DNA of 8,510 bases, from the NCBI GenBank assembly GCA_937926415.1, contig CALBAF010000434.1, forward strand, positions 1 through 8,510, read 5' to 3'. Position 1 is the first letter of the stretch, and each line of letters opens with the position of its first letter. Made by a program: the position numbers and the translations under genes. Under the pieces are notes generated by a model. That model saw only the letters and a program-made list of their open reading frames with translations. It was not told the DNA's origin and did no database searches. Source of the stretch: an uncultured Actinomyces sp. Lineage in GTDB: Bacteria > Actinomycetota > Actinomycetes > Actinomycetales > Actinomycetaceae. Below are positions 1-6,309 of this stretch, in pieces.

Positions 1-2
1 AG

Positions 3-68
3 CCGGTCGCCCGAACGCTCGACCAGGTCATGGAGGAGCTACGAGCGCGGGGTATCGTGTCTGCGTAG
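3..68 (+). CDS. C-terminal end of an unidentified protein (5' truncated by window)
   Basis: The frame is open from the window edge and ends at TAG 66-68, giving 21 residues that finish in LDQVMEELRARGIVSA. This amphipathic helix followed by a short turn resembles the recognition-helix end of winged-helix domains (compare the common pattern LxxLxxxGLV), but the piece is too short to assign a family. The other two forward frames give Arg/Ser-rich or low-quality translations, which favours this one. It converges on the DUF3800 gene, with 31 bases between the two stop codons and no clear terminator there. That it is coding at all is an inference. Confidence 0.4.
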   Translation, partial: PVARTLDQVMEELRARGIVSA

Positions 69-99
69 GAGTGTCATGCACGGGTTCTAGAGCACTGCG

Positions 100-1044
100 T
101 CATAGCCCACTAGCACGAGCTACCGCAAGTATTCCAGCCTTCGCTTCTTCCAACCGAGTCCGATCCTCGGGGCTCAGCCTCTGGCTGATCGACATCGCAA
201 GGGCGGGGCGTTCTCTCGCAAAGATGTCGGAGTTATGGAGGTCCCGAACCCCTCCCCGGGAGTGCGACAGGTACAGTTTTGACTCGATCGTCGGCTTCCT
301 CCGCATCAGTTCCTCGAAGGCTGTTGGAACCCAGTCGAACGAACTGTCTTCAAGGAGCTGGTATTCGAAGGCACGCCGCACGGCCGCTGCGACCCAGTCG
401 GCAAATTGAACGTTTGCACTGAGCTTCGAATCGACATGCATTGTTGATTCGATAAGCCGTCGCATTTCACCGTGGTCAGGATCTGCTGTGCGGTTAAAGA
501 CATGGGCATACGAGTTCTGCACTTGAACGACCCGTTCTTTCTCGTTCTCGGTGTCCATGATGACGATCAGGTCTTCATCCTGACTCTCCGCGAACGTGCA
601 CAGTCTGTTGAGTGCTTGATAAAGGCAGTTCCATTTAAACTCAAGGAGCTCCTGCTTTTGGACCCGAGAGTCTTTCCCCCACCGTTCCGTAGCAGTGCCC
701 AGCGGTTTCTCTTCCCCGTAGAAAAACAAACGTCCTCCACGGGAGCAGAGAAAACGCACAAGCTCTCGAAAGCCTTCGATCGGGCGCCGATAGCTTTCCC
801 ACGCCACCGAGGTGAAGATATCCGATCCCTTCCTCTCCCAGGTTCCTGCCGTCGCATTCGACGGGATCAGGTGGGCGAAGAGTCTCCTTTTCTTCTCAGT
901 GAAGCATTGCGACATCGCTCGCACCTGATCACTCGAGATTACGAACCCAGCGTAGCCGAAAGCCGGCGATCCGTTGTAGTTCTTATGCGCCTTACTGACA
1001 AACGCTCCCGCCTCGGCGACTTCATCAAGATAAGCAACCAGCAT
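100..1044 (-). CDS. DUF3800 domain-containing protein
   Basis: This encodes 314 residues. The sequence begins MLVAYLDEVAEAG, the usual DUF3800 opening with an acidic pair (D7, E8) at the end of the first strand. Further family-like blocks follow: ERKGSDIF at 70-77 (conserved E-x-K), LIVIMDTENE at 159-168 (acidic D164 after a hydrophobic strand), and VQFADWVAAAVRRAFE at 212-227 (conserved polar-Ala-Asp helix). The spaced acidic residues fit the RNase H-like nuclease fold proposed for such families; substrate and role are unknown, and relatives occur in mobile and defence-related regions. The ATG at 1044 is chosen because AAAGGAGG lies 4 bases upstream. The frame stays open to an ATG at 1188, but that stretch contains a promoter and hairpin and has no family similarity. 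Base composition is clearly less GC-rich than the neighbours (43% over 601-660), suggesting acquisition by transfer. The family call is firm; nuclease activity is inferred. Confidence 0.8.
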   Translation of the reverse strand: MLVAYLDEVAEAGAFVSKAHKNYNGSPAFGYAGFVISSDQVRAMSQCFTEKKRRLFAHLIPSNATAGTWERKGSDIFTSVAWESYRRPIEGFRELVRFLCSRGGRLFFYGEEKPLGTATERWGKDSRVQKQELLEFKWNCLYQALNRLCTFAESQDEDLIVIMDTENEKERVVQVQNSYAHVFNRTADPDHGEMRRLIESTMHVDSKLSANVQFADWVAAAVRRAFEYQLLEDSSFDWVPTAFEELMRRKPTIESKLYLSHSRGGVRDLHNSDIFARERPALAMSISQRLSPEDRTRLEEAKAGILAVARASGL

Positions 1045-1048
1045 CTGG

Positions 1049-1056
1049 CCTCCTTT
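1049..1056 (-). promoter_or_regulatory. Ribosome binding site of the DUF3800 gene
   Basis: On the minus strand AAAGGAGG is followed by CCAG and ATG (1044-1042). This near-perfect Shine-Dalgarno at 4-base spacing decides the start against the upstream in-frame ATG at 1188. Confidence 0.85.
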
Positions 1057-1072
1057 GGCTAGATAGACGGAA

Positions 1073-1095
1073 ACCCACGCCGCAAGGGCGTGGGT
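1073..1095 (-). repeat. Perfect 9-bp inverted repeat (hairpin) in the DUF3800 leader
   Basis: The arms ACCCACGCC (1073-1081) and GGCGTGGGT (1087-1095) pair perfectly around the 5-base loop GCAAG. On the minus strand the hairpin is followed by TTTCCGTC, so it could act as a weak terminator for the NAD-kinase-like operon ending at 1192 or as an attenuator in the DUF3800 leader, 28 bases before the start codon. The shape and sequence also resemble the subterminal hairpin at the right end of IS200/IS605-type elements, so it may be a relic of one. The hairpin is seen; its role is not settled. Confidence 0.7.
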
Positions 1096-1138
1096 CTTCG
1101 ATGTGGCACTCTGAGCACTAGCCCCGTTACCGGTTTCA

Positions 1139-1167
1139 ATTCTACGCGCTCCGGATACTACTGTCCA
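1139..1167 (-). promoter_or_regulatory. Likely sigma-70-type promoter of the DUF3800 gene
   Basis: On the minus strand TGGACA (1167-1162) and TAGAAT (1144-1139) are separated by exactly 17 bases, a close match to -35/-10 consensus. Transcription would start near 1132 and give a leader of roughly 87 bases containing the hairpin at 1073-1095 and the ribosome binding site. No transcript data are available here. Confidence 0.55.
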
Positions 1168-1191
1168 CCAGTTCCTCAGAGTCCGCACATG

Positions 1192-2097
1192 TCAGCCCTC
1201 CCGCAGACCTGCGGGATCGACGAGGGACAGGGCGCGCGGGGCGCGCGAAATCCGCACGCTTTGGCCCCACGTCAGGGTCAGGCGGTCGGACTCCATGCCA
1301 TCGCCGAACAGGACGAGGGATTCGGAGGCAACGACGAGACCGAGGTCTTCGTCTTCATCCAGGATCCCTTCGGTGTACTCGACGCCGGTGAAGGGCGAGG
1401 GCCATGCCTCGCGCACGAACCACGCGAGCGAGCGCGAGGTCGGCGCGGGCAGGTCCCCCATGTGGCGGCCGCGCTTGAGGGATGCTCCCCATCCGGTGGC
1501 CCCGGTCCCGGTGGAGACAACGACGCCCGAGGAGGACTGTCGCTCCACACGGGTTCCGAGGGCCAGCTCGTAGCGGGCGCTCTGATGGCTCGGGTGCCCA
1601 ACGAATACCTCGTTGAGGGCGGTGAGCGTGCGCGAGTCGTCGGCGGTCGCTCGCACCATCGTCAGCTGGTCCACCCGCAGGTCAGCGCCCGCCTCGATGC
1701 GCCCGCGGGCCGCAACCCCCTGGTCGGGCGTGCAGCGCACAAGCACGCCGGCGTTCGACTGAGGGACGGAGTTGACACCGACCACGACTTGGTCGCCCGC
1801 GTACTTGGCGACGTTGGCGACCAGGCCGTCTGGGCCCACGACGACGATGACGTCCTCGGGGGCGAAGAGGAAGCGTGACAGGGAATCGCGCTCGACGTCG
1901 GCACTCGCCCACCCATCCGGGATGCCCGCACGCACGCGAGCCAGGGCAGCCATGTGAGACTCGTGCGCACGCTCGACGGAGGCGAGGGTGCGCCCGCGGC
2001 TGCGCAGGACAAATTCGACCTGTCCGCGCGTGGAGTAGCGGTCCATGAGCTCGTCGAACTCGGTGGGGCGTCGGACGATGACGGCGCGGCGGCGCAT
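1192..2097 (-). CDS. NAD kinase-like protein with a degenerate GGDGT loop
   Basis: This encodes 301 residues of the ATP-NAD kinase fold. Family blocks in order are: VIVVVGPDGLVANVAKY at 83-99 (position of the GGDGT phosphate loop), VVVGVNS at 104-110, ALNEVFVGHPS at 160-170 (the Asn-Glu NAD-binding motif), VVVSTGTGATGW at 192-203 (equivalent of the TPTGSTAY substrate motif) and LFGDGMESD at 263-271 (the C-terminal DG motif). The loop reads GPDGL instead of GGDGT. The aspartate remains, but the second Gly and the Thr are replaced, so true NAD phosphorylation is uncertain. The protein could be a kinase of another specificity or an NAD(P) sensor. It is the second gene of the SPFH operon, starting 2 bases after the SPFH stop, with no good Shine-Dalgarno, so translational coupling is likely. 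The family call is firm; the activity is open. Confidence 0.85.
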   Translation of the reverse strand: MRRRAVIVRRPTEFDELMDRYSTRGQVEFVLRSRGRTLASVERAHESHMAALARVRAGIPDGWASADVERDSLSRFLFAPEDVIVVVGPDGLVANVAKYAGDQVVVGVNSVPQSNAGVLVRCTPDQGVAARGRIEAGADLRVDQLTMVRATADDSRTLTALNEVFVGHPSHQSARYELALGTRVERQSSSGVVVSTGTGATGWGASLKRGRHMGDLPAPTSRSLAWFVREAWPSPFTGVEYTEGILDEDEDLGLVVASESLVLFGDGMESDRLTLTWGQSVRISRAPRALSLVDPAGLREG

Positions 2098-2099
2098 GA

Positions 2100-3110
2100 C
2101 TACTGTCCCGCCTTCGCGGAGCCGGTGAAGGCGGCGACAAGATCGCTGAGCACGTCGGCGGTGATGGTGATGTTCCCGAAGGAGGGCATGTTCTTCGCCA
2201 TTTCCTTCAATGCGAGGGCCCGCGCCACCTCGGGCCCAGCCTCGGCGAGTGCCTGGATGTAAGCGGCGTCGTTGTCGACCCGGGCGCGGCCCGCAGTATT
2301 CCAGTCGACCTCGTACGCCTTGGCTTTTTCGGTGATACGGCGCGCTTCCGCTTCGACCTCAATAGCGTCTGCTGCGGCCTTCTCTTCGGCTTCGCGTCTG
2401 GCGTTGTGTCCCTCCTGGTCGACGAGGTCGGCACGCTTGCGGGCCAGGTCGAGCTTGGATTGCATCTCGTTTTCGGAGATCTGGGACTCGCGTTCGACCG
2501 CGAGCGCCCGGCGTTCGTAGAGGGCGCGGTCGGCCTCGGCCTGGAGTTGCTCGAGGAGAGGGGCGCGCAGGGAGGATTCGACCCCTTCGTCCGGGCGCAG
2601 GCTCAGTAGGCGCGCGTCGACGACGGCAACGCCGGTGGCGCGCAGCTGTTGTTCGTCCGCGAAGGCTTGGGTCAGCACGCGTCCGACCCGTTCGAGGGAT
2701 CCGGAAATGGCGTCGGAGAGGGTCATCTCGCCAATTGCCGAGGCCAGGGCAGAGGCGGCGATGCGGGTGACGGTCTCGTCGATCTGCCACAACCCCTGGG
2801 CGTCGGCTCCCGCTTCTCGGGGGTACAGGCCGAAGTCGTAGTGCGCAGCGGCGGCTTCTGCATCCTCGATGCGGTAGGTGATGGCGACCTGCGCGTTGAT
2901 GTTCTGCTGATCCGCGGTGGTCGCCTGCACGAGGAAGCTGTGGGCGCGGTTGGCGGTGGGCACCTCCGCGAGCGCGCAGCGGCCGGCTCGCAGCCAGAAG
3001 GACTGGCCGACACCGGATCGGATCGTGCGTCCGGCGCGGATCTGGACGACATGATCGCCGGCACCGCCCTGGTAGCGGATGAGGAAGGGGTGGTGGTGCA
3101 GGGTTCCCAT
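2100..3110 (-). CDS. SPFH/Band-7 domain protein, soluble form
   Basis: This encodes 336 residues. Residues about 10-180 show the SPFH/Band-7 pattern: an N-terminal beta-rich part (VVQIRAGRTI, then QQNINAQVAITYRI at 68-81), helical QIDETVTRIAASALASAIGEMTLSDAI at 109-135, and VVDARLLSLRPDEGV near 163-177. Residues about 185-265 are a charged, Ala/Glu/Arg-rich helix that should form a long coiled coil, as in stomatin/flotillin proteins. A conserved-looking tail (MPSFGNITITADVLSDLVAAF) follows at 308-328. Unlike most SPFH proteins there is no signal anchor or membrane segment, so it is probably a cytosolic oligomeric scaffold. The ATG at 3110 is preferred because AAGGAG sits 5 bases upstream; an in-frame ATG at 3155 lacks such a site and lies at the transcription start region. 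It heads the operon with the NAD-kinase-like gene and is divergent from nrtR. The exact role is unknown. Confidence 0.8.
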   Translation of the reverse strand: MGTLHHHPFLIRYQGGAGDHVVQIRAGRTIRSGVGQSFWLRAGRCALAEVPTANRAHSFLVQATTADQQNINAQVAITYRIEDAEAAAAHYDFGLYPREAGADAQGLWQIDETVTRIAASALASAIGEMTLSDAISGSLERVGRVLTQAFADEQQLRATGVAVVDARLLSLRPDEGVESSLRAPLLEQLQAEADRALYERRALAVERESQISENEMQSKLDLARKRADLVDQEGHNARREAEEKAAADAIEVEAEARRITEKAKAYEVDWNTAGRARVDNDAAYIQALAEAGPEVARALALKEMAKNMPSFGNITITADVLSDLVAAFTGSAKAGQ

Positions 3111-3115
3111 GATGA

Positions 3116-3121
3116 CTCCTT
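3116..3121 (-). promoter_or_regulatory. Ribosome binding site of the SPFH gene
   Basis: AAGGAG on the minus strand is followed by TCATC and ATG at 3110. It decides the start against the in-frame ATG at 3155, which overlaps the putative operator. Confidence 0.8.
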
Positions 3122-3142
3122 GGTTGGGTGGCGAACCACTTG

Positions 3143-3158
3143 TTTGTGTCAACATGAC
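3143..3158 (+). promoter_or_regulatory. Putative NrtR operator 1
   Basis: TTTGTGTCAACATGAC contains the dyad GTCA-N3-TGAC at 3148-3158. It matches the inverted element at 3182-3197 in 13 of 16 positions. It lies just downstream of, and touches, the -10 box of the SPFH promoter, where binding would block transcription start. Assignment to NrtR rests on gene context; the repeat itself is seen directly. Confidence 0.6.
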
Positions 3159-3186
3159 GATAACCCTGCAAGATATTTAATGTCAA
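3157..3186 (-). promoter_or_regulatory. Promoter of the SPFH/NAD-kinase-like operon
   Basis: On the minus strand a perfect TTGACA (3186-3181) and TATCGT (3162-3157) are separated by 18 bases. The -35 lies inside operator 2 and the -10 abuts operator 1, an arrangement expected for repression. The leader to the ATG at 3110 would be about 40 bases. Confidence 0.6.
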
Positions 3187-3197
3187 CTCGACACAAA
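3182..3197 (-). promoter_or_regulatory. Putative NrtR operator 2
   Basis: The minus-strand sequence TTTGTGTCGAGTTGAC mirrors operator 1, with shared TTTGTGTC-N4-TGAC. The imperfect palindrome TGTC-N5-GACA occupies 3181-3193. It covers the -35 box of the SPFH promoter and sits immediately upstream of the nrtR -10 box, so one bound protein could control both directions. The centres of the two sites are 34 bp apart, about three helical turns. Confidence 0.6.
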
Positions 3198-3202
3198 TAA
3201 GT

Positions 3203-3208
3203 TATGCT
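3203..3208 (+). promoter_or_regulatory. -10 box of nrtR, leaderless transcript likely
   Basis: TATGCT ends 6 bases before the nrtR ATG (3215). A TANNNT box at this distance, with no Shine-Dalgarno in the upstream stretch, is the usual picture of leaderless transcription in Actinomycetota, with the A of the ATG as first base. No good -35 is visible, as operator 2 fills that area. Confidence 0.6.
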
Positions 3209-3214
3209 GACACC

Positions 3215-3970
3215 ATGACCTCACCCCTCACCATCCCCATCGCAGTCGACATCGTCGCCCTGACGGTCATCGACCACACGCTCCACGCCCTCGTCGTGCG
3301 GCGCGGAATCGAGCCTTTCAAGGACCATCTGGCACTCCCCGGCGGTTTCCTGCGCGAGGGCGAACAGACCGAGGAGGCCGCAGCACGCGAACTCGAGGAG
3401 GAAACCGGCATCACTCCGCCGGGACACCTCGAACAGCTCTTCTCCTACGGACCGGAAGGCCGCGACCCGCGCGGGCCCATTCTCTCCGTCGCCTACATCC
3501 TCCTCGCCCCCTCGTTTTCGCCCACCCATGCAGGAGGCGACGCCGCGGGCGCCCTGTGGTATCCCGTCGACGCCCTCCTTGCGCCCGCCTCGCCTCTCGC
3601 CTTCGACCATGCGAGAATCCTCGCGGACGGCGTGGAGCGTGCCCGCTCCAAGATCGAATACTCACCCCTGGCCACATCCTTCTGCGGCCCCGAGTTCACG
3701 ATCACACAGCTGCGCACCACGTACGAAGCCATCTGGGGATCAGCGCTCGACCCGCGCAATTTTCATCGCAAAGCAACAAAAACCGCGTCATTCATCGAAC
3801 CAACGGGCGGCACGGTGCGCGAGGGCGCTGGGCGCCCGGCCGCCCTCTACCGCCTTGTTCCAGGCGTCGACGACACGGCCTTCGTCCTCGACCCCCCCCT
3901 GCGCCGCCCACCCGCCCCAGCCCCGGCCTCGTCAATGAAGAGCGCGAGCGCGCCGAGTGCGCAAGAATAG
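3215..3970 (+). CDS. nrtR: NrtR family Nudix-related transcriptional regulator of NAD metabolism
   Basis: This encodes 251 residues in the two-domain NrtR layout. An N-terminal Nudix-like domain (about 8-145) is followed by a winged-helix domain (about 155-215) with the family-typical stretch FTITQLRTTYEAIWGSALDPRNFHRK from 161 and FIEPTG at 193-198, then GRPAALYRL. NrtR proteins bind NAD breakdown products such as ADP-ribose and release DNA upstream of NAD biosynthesis genes. The Nudix box here is complete: G44-x5-E50-x7-R58-E59-L60-x-E62-E63-x-G65-I66, so hydrolase activity may be retained. A Pro/Ala/Ser-rich tail (227-251) after the winged helix looks unstructured. The gene lies 20 bases upstream of nadE on the same strand and is divergent from the SPFH operon. 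The start has no ribosome binding site and is probably leaderless. The call is firm; the effector and targets are inferred. Confidence 0.88.
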   Translation: MTSPLTIPIAVDIVALTVIDHTLHALVVRRGIEPFKDHLALPGGFLREGEQTEEAAARELEEETGITPPGHLEQLFSYGPEGRDPRGPILSVAYILLAPSFSPTHAGGDAAGALWYPVDALLAPASPLAFDHARILADGVERARSKIEYSPLATSFCGPEFTITQLRTTYEAIWGSALDPRNFHRKATKTASFIEPTGGTVREGAGRPAALYRLVPGVDDTAFVLDPPLRRPPAPAPASSMKSASAPSAQE

Positions 3971-3980
3971 CCCAGTACCG

Positions 3981-3986
3981 AAGGAG
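3981..3986 (+). promoter_or_regulatory. Ribosome binding site of nadE
   Basis: AAGGAG followed by AACC and ATG at 3991 fixes the nadE start. The same frame is open far upstream inside nrtR, but that part is a shadow of nrtR. Confidence 0.85.
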
Positions 3987-3990
3987 AACC

Positions 3991-6072
3991 ATGAACTTCC
4001 ATTCCCTCTACGACCAGGGTTTTGCGCGCGTTGCCGCCGTGACCCTGCCCGTGCACCCCGCTCGCCCGTTCGAGAACGCCCGCGAGATCATCGACGCCGC
4101 CCGCGAGCTTGATACGCGCGGCGTCGCGATGGGCGTTTTCCCCGAACTGTGCGTGTCCGGCTACGCCATCGACGACCTTCTCCTGCAGGACGTGCTGCTC
4201 GATAACGTCGAGAAGGCTCTTGCCGACATCGTCGAGGCCAGCGCCGACCTGCTGCCCCTCCTCATCGTGGGCGCGCCCCTGCGCAAGGACAACGCCCTGT
4301 ACAACTGCGCCGTCGCCATCCACCGCGGCCGCGTGCTGGCGATCGTCCCCAAGTCCCACCTGCCCAACTACCGCGAGTTCTACGAGAAGCGGCACTTCGT
4401 CACCATGCCCCCGCGCGCCTGCGAGCGCATCGAGGTGCCCTGGGGCGGCATCGAAGAATTCAGCGGAGGCCCCGTGTGGGTCCCCTTCGGCCAGGTCCTC
4501 CTGTCCGCCGACGACGTGCCCGGCCTGACGATCGGCATCGAGATCTGCGAAGACATGTGGGTGCCCGTCACTCCGGCCACCGAGCTCGCGCTCGCGGGTG
4601 CGACCGTCCTGGCGAACCTGTCGGCCTCCCCCATCACCGTGGGACGCGGCGCCGACCGCGAGCTCATGGTGCGCTCGGTATCCGCGCGCTGCTCGGCGGC
4701 CTACGTGTACACGGCGGCCGGCATGGGCGAGTCCAGCACGGACCTCGCCTGGGACGGCGAGGCCATGATTTACGAGGCCGGGGACCGCCTGGCGATTGGC
4801 GAGCGCTTCCAGGAGGGCGCGCACATCACAATCGCCGACGTGGACCTGGAGCGACTGCGCACCGAGCGCAAGCGTCAGAACTCGTTCACGGACAACGCCC
4901 AGCGCTACTTCGCGGGCGACGAGCGCATGGCCCCGCAGGAGGTCGAGTTCACGCTCGATCCGCCGCGCACCGACCTGGGCCTGGAGCGCCCGGTCAACCG
5001 CTTCCCCTTCGTCCCCAACGATCCGACTCGCCTGGAGCAGGACTGCTACGAGGCCTACAACATTCAGGTGGCAGGCCTGGTCCAGCGCCTGCGAGCGATC
5101 GGCAACCCGAAGATCATCCTCGGCGTGTCGGGCGGCTTGGATTCGACGCACGCACTGGTCGTGGCCGCCCGCGCGATGGACCTACTGGGCCGTCCGCGCA
5201 CGGACATCCTGTGCTACACGCTGCCCGGTTTCGCCACCTCCGAGCGCACGAAGAAGAACGCGACCCTACTGTGTCAGTACCTGGGCACATCCTTCGAGGA
5301 GATCGACATCCGTCCGGCGGCCACGCAGATGCTGGCCGACATCGGCCACCCCTACGGCGAGGGCGAGGCCACCTACGACGTGACCTTCGAGAACGTCCAG
5401 GCGGGCCTGCGCACCGACTACCTGTTCCGCCTGGCCAACCACCTGGGCGGCATCGTGCTGGGCACGGGCGACCTGTCCGAGCTGGCACTGGGCTGGTGCA
5501 CGTACGGCGTGGGCGACCAGATGAGCCACTACGCGGTCAACACAGGCGTGCCGAAGACCCTCATGCAGCACCTGATCCGCTGGGTCGTGGCCTCCAAGCA
5601 GTTCGACGACCGCGTCGGCGAGGTCCTCCTGTCGATCCTGCACACGGAGATCTCCCCCGAGCTGGTTCCCGCCAAGCCGGGCGAGAAGATGCAGTCCACG
5701 CAGGACAAGATCGGCCCCTACAACCTGCAGGACTTCACGCTCTACCACGTGCTGCGCCGCGGCGCGCGCCCCTCGAAGATCGCATTCCTGGCGGAGAAGG
5801 CCTGGTCGGACGCCTCGGTCGGCTCCTGGCCGGTCGGCTTCCCCGAGGAGGACAAGGTCGCGTACTCGCTCGAGGAGATCGTCAAGTGGGAGCGCCTGTT
5901 CCTGTGGCGTTTCTTCAGCCAGCAGTTCAAGCGCAGCGCCCTGCCCAACGGCCCGAAGGTCATGGCCGGCGGCTCCCTGTCCCCGCGCGGGGATTGGCGC
6001 ATGCCCTCGGACGTGTCGGGTGCGGATTGGGTTGCAGAACTCGACGAGGCCGTGAAGGGCCTGGTCGACTGA
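3991..6072 (+). CDS. nadE: Glutamine-dependent NAD(+) synthetase
   Basis: This encodes 693 residues, close to the roughly 680 of the mycobacterial enzyme. It performs the last step of NAD synthesis, ATP-dependent amidation of nicotinic acid adenine dinucleotide, using ammonia from glutamine. The N-terminal nitrilase-type glutaminase domain (about 10-290) shows the catalytic triad: E52 in [10 protein letters not shown]121 in [14 protein letters not shown] and C186 in IEICEDMW. The C-terminal synthetase domain (about 355-690) has the PP-loop SGGLDS at 380-385 and the conserved blocks [18 protein letters not shown] at 492-509 and [16 protein letters not shown] from 562. The start is fixed by AAGGAG 4 bases before the ATG. 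It follows nrtR closely and has no promoter of its own that I can see, so it is probably co-transcribed and NrtR-controlled. A strong hairpin follows at 6108. The gene appears intact. Confidence 0.97.
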   Translation: MNFHSLYDQGFARVAAVTLPVHPARPFENAREIIDAARELDTRGVAMGVFPELCVSGYAIDDLLLQDVLLDNVEKALADIVEASADLLPLLIVGAPLRKDNALYNCAVAIHRGRVLAIVPKSHLPNYREFYEKRHFVTMPPRACERIEVPWGGIEEFSGGPVWVPFGQVLLSADDVPGLTIGIEICEDMWVPVTPATELALAGATVLANLSASPITVGRGADRELMVRSVSARCSAAYVYTAAGMGESSTDLAWDGEAMIYEAGDRLAIGERFQEGAHITIADVDLERLRTERKRQNSFTDNAQRYFAGDERMAPQEVEFTLDPPRTDLGLERPVNRFPFVPNDPTRLEQDCYEAYNIQVAGLVQRLRAIGNPKIILGVSGGLDSTHALVVAARAMDLLGRPRTDILCYTLPGFATSERTKKNATLLCQYLGTSFEEIDIRPAATQMLADIGHPYGEGEATYDVTFENVQAGLRTDYLFRLANHLGGIVLGTGDLSELALGWCTYGVGDQMSHYAVNTGVPKTLMQHLIRWVVASKQFDDRVGEVLLSILHTEISPELVPAKPGEKMQSTQDKIGPYNLQDFTLYHVLRRGARPSKIAFLAEKAWSDASVGSWPVGFPEEDKVAYSLEEIVKWERLFLWRFFSQQFKRSALPNGPKVMAGGSLSPRGDWRMPSDVSGADWVAELDEAVKGLVD

Positions 6073-6107
6073 CCTGACATTTCGCTCGGGAATCCGAGCT
6101 GTTTCCT

Positions 6108-6137
6108 GAGGGGCGGTGCTCGCGAGCACCGCCCCTC
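6108..6137 (+). terminator. Intrinsic-type terminator after nadE
   Basis: GAGGGGCGGTGCTCG and its exact reverse complement stand back to back as a 30-base perfect palindrome, about 13 bp of stem with a 4-base loop when folded. It starts 36 bases after the nadE stop. No T-tract follows (GGCTTAC), as is common for terminators in high-GC actinobacteria. Being symmetric, it could also protect the 3' end. Confidence 0.75.
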
Positions 6138-6251
6138 GGCTTACTCGCCACGATCGTTTCCGGGCTTCATCAGCCCATATGCTGCCCGCTCCACCTCGAA
6201 ACTATGCTCGTATTCACACGCACGAGACCCTAATTTTCTGTATGGTTGCTT

Positions 6252-6280
6252 TTGACAGTTAGGTAAGCCTAGCTTTTCCT
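6252..6280 (+). promoter_or_regulatory. Promoter region of the iron-siderophore operon
   Basis: A perfect -35 TTGACA (6252-6257) is followed after 17 bases by the poor -10 TTTCCT (6275-6280). An alternative reading is TTGCTT (6246-6251) with TAGCTT (6270-6275) at 18 bases. Either way the iron box lies inside the promoter. The preceding stretch 6141-6245 is relatively A/T-rich near its end and holds only short inverted repeats (GGGCT/AGCCC at 6162-6176, CTCGT/ACGAG at 6207-6226). Confidence 0.45.
6259..6277 (+). promoter_or_regulatory. DtxR/IdeR-type iron box
   Basis: TTAGGTAAGCCTAGCTTTT agrees with the 19-bp consensus TTAGGTTAGGCTAACCTAA at 13 positions, with a strong left half and core. Iron-loaded DtxR/IdeR binding here would shut off the downstream uptake operon. 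The regulator itself is not in the window. Confidence 0.75.
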
Positions 6281-6309
6281 ATTTCAGCCCCAACGCAGAA
6301 AATCTCGAC

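Noticed and set aside
1045..1188. N-terminal extension of the DUF3800 protein to an in-frame ATG at 1188
   Set aside because: The extension has no family similarity, covers a good promoter and a hairpin, and lacks a ribosome binding site; AAAGGAGG precedes the ATG at 1044.
3111..3155. Start of the SPFH protein at the ATG 3155
   Set aside because: That ATG lies within operator 1, at or before the predicted transcription start, and has no ribosome binding site; the ATG at 3110 has AAGGAG at 5 bases.
3556..3990. Upstream extension of nadE within nrtR
   Set aside because: The extension reads as Arg/Pro-rich shadow of nrtR; the real start at 3991 has AAGGAG at 4 bases and the enzyme then has normal length.
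3847..5151. Minus-strand open frame opposite nrtR and nadE
   Set aside because: Antisense to conserved coding sequence, Ala/Gly/Val/His-rich, with no motif or ribosome binding site seen.
4476..6077. Second long forward frame inside nadE
   Set aside because: The translation is Arg/Pro/Gly-rich shadow coding with no domain; the nadE frame carries all catalytic motifs.
6207..6226. CTCGT/ACGAG inverted repeat upstream of the iron operon
   Set aside because: Only 5-bp arms with a 10-base loop; this is expected by chance and does not coincide with a promoter element.
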